From positions 246,917,827 through 246,981,826 of the forward strand of contig CP136064.1 of NCBI GenBank assembly GCA_032622095.1: a DNA stretch of 64,000 nucleotides, read 5' to 3'. Both the position numbers and the translations under genes were made by a program. Under the pieces are notes generated by a model. The model ran no database searches. It was not told the origin of the DNA and saw only the letters and a program-made list of their open reading frames with translations. The number at the start of each line of letters is the position of its first letter. Position 1 is the stretch's first letter. Positions 30,261-41,700 of the stretch are shown here, in pieces. This DNA comes from Siphonodentalium dalli (taxonomy: Eukaryota; Mollusca; Scaphopoda; Gadilida; Siphonodentaliidae).

Positions 30261-30706
30261 TAGTGAATATGCTGTTAACAAAGTTAAGGTTCCAAGTATT
30301 AAGATTGCACTTTGCAGACTATACGATTACGAAATTTAAAGCATTAAAATGTCCCAATGCAATTCCACCAAAATTCTGTGAAATTTAAATTGTAAATTGT
30401 GAAATTTAAATTGTAAATTTCACTGAAATTCTCACTTATAATATTTCATAAGACATCCAGTCAGACTAGAATCCCAGAAATTCCAACTCAATTTCACTTC
30501 AAGATGATTGTTGGCTAAGAATCTAAGCAAATGACCCAACTCTCTTTGATACTAAAAAATCCATGTATGTATGCATTTAAATTTGAATGTTTGTAGTTCA
30601 ACATACAAGGCTCTTTATTTTTAAAAATTGGCAGTTCTCACACTAGAAAGCTACAGGTTGTTATAGGGAAGGGGGATGTGAACAAACATTATCTAAACAC
30701 ACACTA
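30261..30706. other. Unique-looking sequence with a 22-bp direct repeat
   Basis: 'gtgaaatttaaattgtaaat' occurs twice in succession (about 30377-30420). Nothing else recognised. Confidence 0.45.
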
Positions 30707-30714
30707 GATCATGG

Positions 30715-31577
30715 CATGACTCTCTATTATGGCTAACACCCATAGAGATCATATTTCACCAGTACAAAACCTGGGAACGTTTTGACGAGATTATAAAGGT
30801 AAAAAAAATAATGCAGGGAATATATTTCTTGGTTATTGCCTGTTCCATAATAATGTAGTTCACTGTAGGTGAAGGTCCCAACTCCAAATTGCACGATTTA
30901 AGTGACTTTTTGAGTGAATTTGTTTTACGTCGCTAACAATTATGGAATTTCTCCTGGGTAATTAATTCAATGTTTATTGCGATATTGACTCACAAAAGTC
31001 ACATAAAAACATAAATTTCAAGCTGGAACTGCCCCCTAATGTGAAGTAGATTATTGAGGAACAAGTATTAACAAAGAAATATATGCCCTGCCTTGTTTGT
31101 TCAATGTTATAAAGTTCCCTGTCAGAACGGATCAGAACATCAAACAGTTCCAAGGTTTTGTAAGTTTTTTTACCCTGTGCCAATGCATTCTCTTATATAT
31201 GCGAGTCGACCATAGGTCGCCTCGCATATATAAGAGAATGCATTGGTCTAACAATTTTTTACAATTTTAATAATATTTTCTTGTATTCTTTAACAATTTT
31301 ATAATTTCACCCATACAGAGCCCCAGACAAACATGAGCAGACAACACTCTTCTATATGCTTCTATATATGTGTGGCGCTCCCTGCAGGGTAATGGATGTT
31401 TTTTTATTTTATGTCCTAAAAATTGTAAGAAACATTTATTTTAAAAAAATGATAAAAAATTGTTAGGCCAATGCATTCTCTTATATATGCGAGGCGACCT
31501 ATGGTCGACTCGCATATATAAGAGAATGCATTGGCACAGGGTAACAAAAATCCCGACTTACAACTGGCATGATCTAA
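30715..31577. mobile_element. Family G element whose right arm is replaced by J (G2)
   Basis: Starts TAGATCATGGCATGACTCTC and proceeds as a normal G to 'GTTCCAAGGTTTTGTA', then enters J2 at once; after J2 only 'GGCATGATC' of the G right end remains. Flanks 'acacacac' (30707-30714) and 'acgcgcac' (31578-31585) match 6 of 8. Confidence 0.7.
31163..31568. mobile_element. Family J element inside G2 (J2)
   Basis: 'TTTTACCCTGTGCCAATGC' to 'GGGTAACAAAAATCCCGACT'. Two complete modules (about 31178-31246 and 31468-31536). The interior 'CCTGCAGGGTAATGG' segment is inverted relative to J1. The outermost ~30 bp of the J ends are absent on both sides. Confidence 0.75.
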
Positions 31578-31585
31578 ACGCGCAC

Positions 31586-32196
31586 TAAAAAGCCACTGAC
31601 TGTGAGTCATAGATTAGAATGAAATCGGCCTGGTAAGGCGAGAGTTAAATATGCAGCTAATTTTCTCAGACCACAGTGTTGTGCTGCAGGAAGCCTTTAA
31701 GCTACTAGTCACATTAAAGTTCAGTCATAATTAATTTTAGATTTGTCATCAAGCTCTGTATACATCCTATTATACGGAGGTGCTCAGGAAATACATGGCA
31801 TACCCTTTTTTGCACAATGTGGAGCACTTGCCGCAGGCTCGTCCTATGCATTCAGGTATGCAATAGCATAATTGCTTCAGTAATATATGCACTTTTTTTT
31901 CTAGTCTGCTCCAGGTTATTGGCCGTACATGTATTATAAATCGCTACTGCAATTTAGGCCATATAAAATAAATACCTAGATTTTCATTGGATTCTCTTCA
32001 AAAATTGGGGGGGGGGGGTATTTTTTTATAATTTCTTTTCTATGCACCATTCAGTCCCTCTATATTCATTAATGCATACATTGTACTAATAATTTCACAT
32101 TTGCTTTCAGACATGTCAATAAATTAGTCTATTCACAAGTTACAATCCAATTTCCCAAGTTTATTTCCACATGGGCAGACCCTTCGAGATGTGTCA
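31586..32196. other. Nothing recognised apart from a poly-G tract
   Basis: Poly-G at about 32007-32017. No ORF or element end supported. Confidence 0.45.
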
Positions 32197-32464
32197 TTAA
32201 CCCCTCCATGACTAGAGCTTCTGGAAATTTTGCGAAAACCCTGTGCCAATGCATTCTCTAATATATGTGAGTCTCCCATAGGGAGCCTCACATATAAAAG
32301 AGAATACATTGGCCTAACAATATTTACCTTGACTTTGTAAGCCAGTGTATTCCCTTATGTATGTGAGGCCTTCTATGTGAGACTCACATATATATTATAA
32401 GAGAATGCACTGGCACAGGATCTTTAATACTGCACCAGTGCAACTCCCGTCATGAATGGGTTAA
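32197..32464 (+). mobile_element. Family C element, full length (C12)
   Basis: TTAA 32197-32200 and 32461-32464; two modules, the second with a two-base apex change ('TTCTATGTGAGAC'). Confidence 0.85.
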
Positions 32465-32674
32465 CTGTCAACCTGCTACGGTGGTAATTGGATGCCCGTT
32501 CTTGAACATTTGCAAACTTTTTTTGTGAAATAGGTGAATTCTACAATCCGACTATGAGCAAGGGATCTTGAGTAAATAAGAAAAAAAATCTGAGACAGGC
32601 TGAAATATTGGGGAGGGGGGCGATATTCTAGGAATTTATTTTTTATGGCCTTATGAATGTGAAGCAGACATGAA

Positions 32675-33132
32675 CCAGCCTTGAAATAGAGTGTCTGTCA
32701 TCAGCTGTCATATGAAAAATGAGGTCCCCAGAGGGTAAATTTCAGAGACGCTATCCTGCACGATGGGCTAGCATAACCAAATTCACCCTCTGGTGACCTC
32801 ATTCTGCTGAGGCCTCAACCACTATGGGAGACCTAGACCTATCTAACATCAGATTGAAGTTCCCCAGTTGAAGTTGGCGATGTTCACCCATTAGTCACCT
32901 CGATTATGGATTTTATCTTCTGAATTAGGGGATATAGAAACAGAAGGGAAATAGTAACTAAAACAATGTTAATTTGAGACTATAGATAATTCCCAGAAGA
33001 TGAGGCCAAAGCAGAATGAGATCCCCAAAGGGTAAATTTAGTGATGCTAGCCTGCTGTGCGGGATAGCAAAACTAAATTCACCCTTTGTGTACCTCAATC
33101 TGCAAATGTCAGACACACTATTTCAAGGCTTA
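32675..33132. mobile_element. Family E long form (E12)
   Basis: Ends 'CCAGCCTTGAAATAG' and 'TATTTCAAGGCTTA'; 458 bp. The interior runs in the opposite order to E1, showing the long form inserts either way. No clean 8-bp duplication. Confidence 0.75.
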
Positions 33133-33590
33133 GATTTCTCTCATGTCAACTTGCGAGATAAATCACTTAATCACCGCTAAGGGGAAATAATTAAGGAGGA
33201 AAGATGGTGACAAGAAGCAGGTACAGGTGAAAGAGGCCGTCCTAATTATATTTACTTAAGTTAAACTAACTGCACAAGGTGCATCTTATGAGGTAATCCT
33301 CAATTGAAACTTTATTTGCGGCAGTGTGACTACATCTCGACAAACCGTGATGGTAACGTTGTAGAGCTGCCATGGATGAAGTTAAATGCATGTTTCTGCC
33401 TACATGGAATCCATCCTCAGATGATGAGACACAAGGAAGATAACTCTAAACCCTTGGTCAAAGCATAGATCAAGTACTTTTGATATTTGTTCAATGAGGC
33501 TTACACTATACCTGATACAATCTTATTAGATAGGTCCCGTTGACATCAGATGTCTTAAAAAGACCAGTTGAGACTCTGCACGGAATGTTG
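33133..33590. other. Nothing recognised
   Basis: Unique-looking sequence with no long frame or element terminus. Confidence 0.45.
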
Positions 33591-34000
33591 TTAACCCTTT
33601 ACCCAACAAACCGGCCAAAAACGCCCAAATAAAGCTTCAACAGCCTAAAATATCTTCGGTCTGTCTCATTAACACCATACAAATATGGATATCATTGGAA
33701 CTGGTTCATTGACCACATTGTGATGGTTACAGTTATGCCCTGTGCCAATGCATTCTCTTATATATGCGAATCGACCATAGGTCGCCTCGCATATATAAGA
33801 GAATGCATTGGCCTTTTATAATTTGTTATTACATTTTTTTACAATTTTTATAATATTTTTCTACATTCTTTGACAATTTGATCATTTTTAATATGTGTTA
33901 AGCCAATGCATTCTCTTATATATGCGAGGCGACCTATGGTCGACTCGCATATATAAGAGAATGCATTGGCACAGGGCCGTTCTGTTGGGTAAAGGGTTAA
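33591..34000 (+). mobile_element. Family A element (A4)
   Basis: TTAA 33591-33594 and 33997-34000. Slightly longer spacer (extra 'TTTTTACAATTTTTATAATA') and a single change in the first module (GCGAATCG). Confidence 0.93.
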
Positions 34001-34345
34001 CAAGTTGCTGCACATAAGTGAACAGGACGCTCTTTATTTATACCATATCAGGAATATATCAACAGTGAACTCTCTTTATTGTTAATCTATGGAGAACTCA
34101 ATGTCACACATCGCCTCTATTAGCATAAGCTCTTTATCCATACCATATCATGACTCCCATTGCCAGTTCTATGTTGGGTGCACAAGGGTTGGATCATCAC
34201 AACACTTATTCAACATGCAGCAGAAGGGAAGACCACCAATGTGGTGTACAAAGAAATTCTTTGAAAATGAGTAAATGCATGTCACAACACTTCAAGTTGT
34301 TTCCAATCTCCTTTACCCGAGCAACGCCGGTATGTACCCCAGTTA
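34001..34345. other. Three spaced copies of a 'CTCTTTAT...ACCATATCA' motif
   Basis: 'gctctttatttataccatatc' at about 34031 and 'gctctttatccataccatatc' at 34128, with a partial one at 34068. Related words occur at 60300 and, inverted, at 52620 and 55140. Possibly an old repeat; no gene. Confidence 0.35.
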
Positions 34346-34558
34346 CAGTAATGCCCTAAATAATCGACTCCTTAACCACAGCAGAATTACGGGTAATTTT
34401 TCAGGATTTAGTCGGAAATATGGCTTGTTGCCATTCACCGGAAACCTCTCAGTGTGAGCTTTCCAATGAATGGCAACAAGCCATATTTCCGACTAAATCC
34501 TGAAAAATTACCCATAATTCTGCTGTGGTTAAGGAGTCGATTACTTAGGGCATTACTG
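34346..34558. mobile_element. Family D element, 213 bp (D10)
   Basis: TA flanks 34344-34345 and 34559-34560. Confidence 0.9.
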
Positions 34559-34560
34559 TA

Positions 34561-34631
34561 CATGTATAAGAGAATGCATTGGCACAGGGGTTTCGCAAAA
34601 TTTCAGGAAGCTCCAGTCATAGAAGGGTTAA
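34561..34631 (-). mobile_element. Family C right end (C13)
   Basis: Half a module ('TATAAGAGAATGCATTGGC') plus 'TTTCAGGAAGCTCCAGTCAT' and TTAA 34628-34631, immediately after D10. D10 probably inserted in this C module. Confidence 0.7.
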
Positions 34632-35156
34632 GGAGTAACCACCAACTCATATTCTGTTATGGAGAAGCTTGTGGAAGGAACTACCTGCGATCAAGATGTC
34701 CTTCAAAGCTAAGCTACCAAAGTAATGATAAGAGGCCTGTTTAGAACCCTGTTTATACATGTATATCGCATGAAGTACCACACACCTTCTACCACTCTAC
34801 AGTACCGTTCCTATATAAACTAATGATAGACATGGAGACTGCGAAACAATTTGTAACGAGTAAACAAATGACTCAACTATGAGGTATGTACGGGGTCAAT
34901 ATGGTCTCGATCCCTATCAAATACGAACATGTTACATGCAATAATATCTACATAACGCTTCACTTTTAGACTACTTCCAGTAGTATTTGAAATTGTTCAA
35001 CAGAGATCTTGGCATGAAGTCCTGGAGCATCATAAAACAAGCTGTAGTACGTAAACCTGACGTTTATAATCATAGCAAAGCGTAAATTTAGCTCTTTTTG
35101 AATAGTTGGGTCCACCAACTACCAGTCTCAGTAAAGATTATATAGAAATAACCACT
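34632..35156. other. Nothing recognised
   Basis: No exon or element terminus found. Confidence 0.45.
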
Positions 35157-35302
35157 AGGATTTAGTCGGAAATAAGGCTTGTTGCCATTCATCAGAAAGC
35201 TCTCATTCTGATGATGGCAACAAGCCATATTTCCGACTAAATCCTGAAAAATTACCCATAATTCTGCTGTGGTTAAGGAGTTGATTATTTAGGGCATTAC
35301 TA
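35157..35302. mobile_element. Family D, left terminus missing (D11)
   Basis: Begins mid-arm at 'GGATTTAGTCGGAAAT', keeps the apex and the entire right arm to 'GGGCATTACTA' with TA. Confidence 0.8.
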
Positions 35303-35689
35303 TACACTGTTCTGCATTGTATGACCACCCAACTGAGTCCACAAACTCATGTTTGTCTATTTATTTTGGTTGGCCATGCACAGTTCAAGTTTATGGTATG
35401 TTGTGTTCTAGACATGGGAATTGGGGAACCACCTAGTTTCAAGTTTAATATGGGTTTTCCCAGTGTATCATTCATATTAAACATCTGATAACAAGGAAAA
35501 TGTTTTAGATTATGAATGTCATTTTCTGTGATATTCTTTCATAGACCGCATTCCGAATATTATTTGAATCAGTGTTCCATTAAAGCATATAGTATTTGAT
35601 CATGCAAATAATTTCTTGTTCAGTATTTTTGCACTTAGATCTTATTCACTGGTGCAACATCTTTAGATAATATTAAAGTTCAACAACTG
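35303..35689. other. Nothing recognised
   Basis: AT-rich, unique-looking. Confidence 0.45.
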
Positions 35690-35775
35690 GCTATTTGTTG
35701 AACTTATTATCTGAACATTTCCTAAGCGATCTAATTGTCAATGATTAATTTGTAAATTTAGTAAAGATATGTTAA
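35690..35775 (+). mobile_element. Family L copy (L6)
   Basis: 'TTTGTTGAACTTATTATCTG' core; its end 'TTTAGTAAAGATATGTTAA' shares TTAA 35772-35775 with C14. Confidence 0.5.
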
Positions 35776-36024
35776 CCCTTTCATGATGGGAGCTGCGCTG
35801 GTGTAGCATTAAAGATCATGTGCCAGTGTATTCTCTTATATATGTGGGTCTCCAATCAGGAGCCTCGCATATAAGAGAATGCACTGGCTCAAGGTAAATA
35901 TTGTTAGGCCAAGGTATTCTCTTATGTATGTGAGGCTCCCTATGGGAGACTCGCATATGTAAGAGAATGCATTGGCAAAGGGTTTTCGCACAGTTTCAGG
36001 AAGCTGCAGTCATGGAAAGGTTAA
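35772..36024 (-). mobile_element. Family C element, full length (C14)
   Basis: TTAA 35772-35775 and 36021-36024; two modules, the first shortened on its right arm. Confidence 0.85.
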
Positions 36025-36048
36025 TCATCTGGAGGAGATATAAGTAGA

Positions 36049-36258
36049 TGTAATGCCCTAAATAATCGACTCCTTAACCACAGCAGAATTATGGGTAATT
36101 TTTCAGGATTTAGTCGGAAATATGGCTTGTTGCCATTCATCGGAAAGATCTCAGTGAGAGCTTTCCGGTGAATGGCAACAAGCCATATTTCCGACTAAAT
36201 CCTGAAAAGTTACCCATAATTCTGCTGTGGTTAAGGAGTCGATTATTTAGGGCATTAC
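36049..36258. mobile_element. Family D element (D12)
   Basis: Both outermost trinucleotides are altered ('GTAATGCCC' / 'GGGCATTAC'). The rest is the normal palindrome with one A-for-G apex change. Confidence 0.85.
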
Positions 36259-37475
36259 ATGTACTGTAGATGGCAGATAGCACAAGTGCAGAAGGATTCT
36301 TATTCATGGTGGTGCAGCAATAAAAATCCTGCGCCAAAATCACTCTAATGTGGGAACTGCTTTATAGTTCATAAAGCACATTGGCAAAATTCTAAAAAGC
36401 CTACACATAGAAACAAAAATAAAAGGTATGACAATAGTAGTGTTTGTATAACCTCAATCCATAGAAAAGCAAATCAAGAACAAGTCGACTTGAATAAGAA
36501 ACAATCAGCACTTAGAGCTGTCACAAGGAATGTCATTTGTTTCAGAGTAGGTATATATAGGAGTGTGACTGCTCATAATGAACCAAGCTATTCAATTAAT
36601 TCTGAGAATGTCAATGTATAAAACACACAATGATGGTTCTCATGCAGCGCTTACTTTTATCATGTGTTCCGTGTTTTTAGCATAGTGATCATACTGTGTG
36701 ACAGAAAACAAAGGTGTACCCAGGTGGTATGTAGCATGTTATATATATGATACTAGGGGAATATGCCAGCCAAATTAACGGGTCTTTATCGTTTCGTGGA
36801 TTTACTGACGCAGTCACCAATAACTGTATCTTATATCTATCATGACATAGATCGCTATAGAATTATCTTACAGGTAGTGTTCTCAGCGGCGCCCGCACAT
36901 TCGTATGCCAAATAATTTTTAATTGTATGATTATTTCGCAATTGCGACCCTTTGGAATGTGCTATATATCAGGCCATCTTTAAATGATCAGCCTGAAATT
37001 TCGCGTGTCATATTCTAAGATATGTCTTTTCGTATGTTCCTAATTTGGGATAAATTTGGCATATGAGTGAAAAGTTATAAACGCGCCAAAAGCGTGACAG
37101 AGTTACATACAGATACACACACACAAACGCTTGGCTTTTATATAGATAGATAACTGTAATATTCTAACAGATAGGAGTGAAGATATAAATTTAAAACCGA
37201 CATTTTTGGTGAGAAAAAAAGAGTAGCAAATGAGGAAGAGAAAAAAGACAAGCACACATCCATGTTCCCGATCCGTGGCAAGGGAAGTGAAGAAATATGG
37301 TGGCAAAATATTTGAAGCACACTTTAAATAGACATGGCTCGTTTGTACACACAATTTGAGAGGTGAGATATCTAAACATAGCTATGCTATCATATACAGA
37401 TTATTTACAATCAAACTCATTGATATAGTGCTGTAAACATGCTTTCTTTCTAACAATTTGTGGTGAAAAAAGTTA
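36259..37475. other. Unique-looking stretch, no gene recognised
   Basis: About 37090-37150 has 'GAGTTACATACAGATACACA' and a short CA run, a style seen at tails of old retroelements, but I cannot name one. Overlapping minus-strand frames at 37103-37379 are low complexity. Confidence 0.4.
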
Positions 37476-37580
37476 CAGTAATGCCCTAAATAATCGACTC
37501 CTTAACCACAGCAGAATTATGGGTAATTTTTCAGGATTTAGTCGGAAATGGGGCTTGTTGCCATTCATTGGAAAGCTCTC
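37476..37580. mobile_element. Family D left arm, cut at the apex (D13)
   Basis: 105 bp from CAGTAATGCCC to GGAAAGCTCTC, half the canonical length. Left TA present; the right neighbour is unrelated. Confidence 0.85.
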
Positions 37581-38622
37581 ATATAATATTTTGTCTGTTA
37601 TTGTTATCTATCAGATGCAAGGACTTAGTATGAGTGTTCATTGCTTCATATGTGCTTAACTCAGTGAGCATGAACAAATACTCATTTCTTATCGAAATGA
37701 CCGCCATGTGTCGATCGGAATGGCACAATTAATGTCTCACAAACCAGATCATGATTTAAAATCGGTCAACCCACGCTAACTTCGTCTAGCCCAGACTGCG
37801 ATGATCTTATCCCGACCCAACCACTGCGGCTACGAGGACGGTACATCCTTATAAAGGAAGCCCTTTCACCGAGAGTTGGGAAGCGTATAGAGGAATTACA
37901 TTTCTCTGTGGCAGCAGCGATTTTATAACCATGTGACCATTGATAATTCTCTTCTATGACTAACAAACAGCTTCTATCTTTGAGATAGTGCTAACTCCTA
38001 TATCCATCAAAATATCAGTCTCTACCTACATTTTCGGAAGTCCCAAATTACTCATCGAAACTTAACAAAATGTACAAAAACTCGCTTTGCTAGAGATATA
38101 GAAATAGCATGCATGCACAAATGCCATGGGATATCGCAAAATAAAGCATGGAGCCAACCATATCACTATCATCCTAATGGGAATGTGAAACCAAAAAAAA
38201 AATAACATCGAGTAGTCCCATTGGGTACGATAAAACGGAAGGTGTTGTTGAAACATCTCAGGTGTGAGAACGAAGTCAGGAAAACAAAGATACCTGAATG
38301 ATATATGCTATCATTCAGTTGTGGATAGGGACTAGAGAATAAACATGAACGCAGATGTATAGGTTAATTACACGTCATAATCACAACCCCAAAACATCTT
38401 TGTTAATATGAAAAAAATATTGAGGATGAAACTGGTTTTTCAAGCTGATGATGTCTGCTTTAGAGACGTGACTGCTGGAGCTTGGGTCGGGTGAGTTCGT
38501 AGCAGAAGGGAAAGCCATCAAAGAATTACTATTACAGATAATACAGGTATAGGTATTCGTGCTGGTTTGCTACGTATTGGAGCAACAAGAGATATCGTAT
38601 TAGAACAGGTACATGGTGCCAC
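37581..38622. other. Nothing recognised
   Basis: Short minus frames (e.g. 37766-37966) have no supporting features. Confidence 0.45.
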
Positions 38623-38964
38623 GAGAGAATTCCACACTGATTATAGTGGGATGTTTTAACCATTGTCATCGCTCTTACACAAGGTTCAGATTGAAGGTTC
38701 AGATTGGATCCCATTCATTCATTTGTTGGGATGTGAGAGAATTCCACACTGATTATAATGGGATAATATTTTAACCATTGTCATCGCTCTTACACAAGGT
38801 TCAGATTCAAGGTTCAGATTGGATCCCATTCATTCATTTGTTGGGATGTGAGATAATTCCACACTGATTATAATGGGATAATATTTTAACCATTGTCATC
38901 GCTCTTGCACAAGGTTCAGATTCAAGGTGAAGATTGGATCCCATTCATTCATTTGTTGGGATGT
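38623..38964 (+). repeat. Tandem triplication, 112-115 bp unit
   Basis: Units 38623-38734, 38735-38849 and 38850-38964. Each runs from 'GAGAGAATTCCACACTGATT' to 'CATTCATTTGTTGGGATGT'. Units 2 and 3 are closest (insertion 'aatat' shared), so unit 2 or 3 duplicated last. Confidence 0.95.
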
Positions 38965-39385
38965 TCATCTAATAAGTACAACATTTATAATAATTAGTTC
39001 CTGTTTAAATTATTAGCTAACCATCCCCTGAATGAAATAATGGGAATTCTATAACAACCTGCCTGTAAGTATCCAGTTATCAAATGGTTATGTCAAATAC
39101 TCAGGCACAATATTCATCGGTATTTCAAGCTGAACTACAGTGTCATTGACATTTTGAATAAAGTCGATCTCAATGTCAAAAGTTAATATTGGAATTTATA
39201 ATGCCTCAGACGTTTTCTGTATAAATGTCCTAAGGCCAACTGCTAACACAGGGACCAGCCGAGGTGTTTCAAAATGGGAGAAGTCACTTCTGTCAGTTTG
39301 GTTATTAGGACTGTTATAAGGACAAATAACAATGGCTGAAGTTCAATTTACACCTCAACATCACCCTTCTATGATCCAATAAGTA

Positions 39386-39782
39386 TTAACCCTTTACCCA
39401 ACAGAAGGGCCCTGTGCCAATGCATTCTCTTATATATGCGAGTCGACCATAGGTCGCCTCGCATATATAAGAGAATGCATTGGCTTAACACATTAAAAAT
39501 TATAAAATTGTTAAAGAATGTAAGAAAAAATGGTAAAAAGTGTTAAAAAAAGATATTTTAGGCCAATGCATTCTCTTATATATGCGAGGCGACCTATGGT
39601 CGACTCGCATATATAAGAGAATGCATTGGCACAGGGCTAACTGTAACTATCACAATGTGGTCAAGGAGCCGGTTCCAATGATATCCATATTTGTATGGTT
39701 CTATTGAGACAGACCGAAGATATTTTAGGCTGTTGAAGCTTTATTTGGCCGGTTTTGGCCGTTTTGTTGGGTAAAGGGTTAA
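39386..39782 (-). mobile_element. Family A element in P1 (A5)
   Basis: TTAA 39386-39389 and 39779-39782; both modules perfect. Confidence 0.93.
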
Positions 39783-39840
39783 GCAACACAAGAGGCCATT
39801 TATAAGCCCATAATAGTGAGTAAGAACACCATTATGTACT

Positions 39841-40138
39841 TTAACCCTTTACCCAACAAACTGGCCAAAACCGGCCAAATAAAGCTTCAACAGCCTAAAA
39901 TATCTTCAGTCTGTCTCAATAGAACCATACAAATATGGATATCATTGGAACCGGCTCCTTGACCACATTGTGATAGTTACAGTTATGCCCTGTGCCAACG
40001 CATATATAAGAGAATGCATTGGCCTAAACAAAATCCTTTTTTTTAACACTTTTACCATTTTTTCTTACATTCTTTAACAATTTTATAATTTTTAATGGGT
40101 TAGGGTAACTTAGGCCCTTCTGTTTGGTAAAGGGTTAA
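39841..40138 (+). mobile_element. Family A element with modules deleted (A6)
   Basis: TTAA 39841-39844 and 40135-40138. Only the right arm of the first module remains ('CGCATATATAAGAGAATGCA') and the second is gone; both termini intact. Confidence 0.88.
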
Positions 40139-40267
40139 ATATGCTGTTTGAACATATGCATACTGGTATATTAGAGAGAAGTCACTACTCCCTTCGACAA
40201 AAATAGGGAAAAGTGGCACATTTTAGGGAGCAGATGTCTCCCAGGTTGCCCTTTAGGCTGGTCCCTA

Positions 40268-41138
40268 GGCTAAGAATGTGAACTTTAACACAATCTCTCT
40301 CTCATGTGTTTTGTCTACGAAACCTCAGAAGGCAGTGATCATAAAAACATAATGCCAAGATTGAAAATGCTTTCAAAATTCAATATTCATATTCCATGAT
40401 TGATATTGCTTCCAAAATTCAATAAGATAATTATTATAGAAATTTTTTTCTAACTTTTGAGCCATCAAAAAAGGGAAAGACGCTTATCTTTGCAATTTAT
40501 AAGCTAACAACAGGAAGCATGTCCAATGATACCATGCAGTGTTTAATTTGCTTCGACCCATTCACTAAACATATATCTCAGTTTGCGAAGTCACGAATAA
40601 CATGGTCAACGACCTGTCTAAGGAAGCCGATTAATTTCTTTTTGCGAACCCTGACCTTAGAGGTGACGGATGACACTCTTAAATCACAATTGCTTTTCGA
40701 ATAAGAGAAGAGGTTTTCATATACATTCCGCGACTTCATGAAAATTCATGAAGCAAACATTGAAGTAGAGATTTCTTTAATGACACTTACAATATGTCTA
40801 AGCTTGTAAGCTTAGCAGATAGTCTACATTGTATTGGCAGGTTCAGAGTAGTGTGTGAAGACATCACTTGAGAATCTTGTATTATATTTCTGCGAATTGA
40901 CAGACACCTTACTCTAATGATCAAAAGAAAATATCCATTTTCTGCAGGTCGTATGTAATGCTATTGTGAAATATTAAATGCAAAGATTACAAAATATATT
41001 TGAATGTTTCAAGTGGTGCATATCAGGAAACCATATTTGACACTAAATTAACTACAAATAGATTAGTTCTATGGATTCAATTTGAAGTGAAAGTTTTGTC
41101 ATTTTCAAGTGTGACATTCACTGTGATTGTATTTTGTG
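40268..41138. other. Nothing recognised
   Basis: AT-rich. A 61-codon plus frame at 40519-40704 has two CxxC-like cysteines at its start but no further support. Confidence 0.4.
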
Positions 41139-41411
41139 TTTAGCCCTATCATGAGGTTCATGGTGGGAGCTGCGCTGGTACAGCATTAAAGATCCTGTGC
41201 CAGTACATTCTCTTATATATGTGTGTCTCCCATAGGGAGCCTCGAATATATAACAGAATACACTGGCTTACAAGGTCAAGGTAAATATTGTTGGGCCAAT
41301 GTATTCTCTTATATATACAAGGCTCCCTATGGGAAACTTGCATATATAAGAGAATGCATTGGCACAGGGTTTTCGCATAATTTCAGGAACCTCCAGTCAC
41401 GAAAGGGTTAA
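41139..41411 (-). mobile_element. Family C element, 'ATGAGGTTC' subtype (C15)
   Basis: The end reads 'CCCTATCATGAGGTTCATGG' before GGGAGCTGCG, a short insertion shared only with C16. Left TTTA, right TTAA 41408-41411. Confidence 0.8.
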
Positions 41412-41700
41412 AATAACTGATTACCACTTAAAAATACAAATCAACACCACTTTGGAATAGAAACTGAAAATGAATAGAAATGAGGTTATTCAATCTATAA
41501 AGCCTGGAGGTTTTAAATTGGGGAGATGTCATCTCCCTGTTTGGTTATTAGGGAGAATTGGACTGTTATCAGGGAGAAGTAACAATGGATGAAGTTCAAT
41601 TCACACCCTAACATCACCCTTCTATGAAACAAAAAGAATTATGCAACACAAGAACCCATTTATAATACCATTCTAGTGAGTAAGAGCATGATTATAACCA

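Larger units (their letters stand above)
39249..40267 (+). mobile_element. Family P hAT-like element hosting A5 and A6 (P1)
   Basis: Family description: ends CAGGGACCAGCC, arms with 'GGGAGAAGTCACTTC'-type sequence and interior 'GCATATGTTCAAACA'. Here left CAGGGACCAGCC 39249-39260 and right GGCTGGTCCCTA to 40267. Flanks 'tgctaaca' and 'ggctaaga' match 6 of 8, compatible with a worn 8-bp duplication. Without its two A passengers the element is about 330 bp. Confidence 0.7.
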
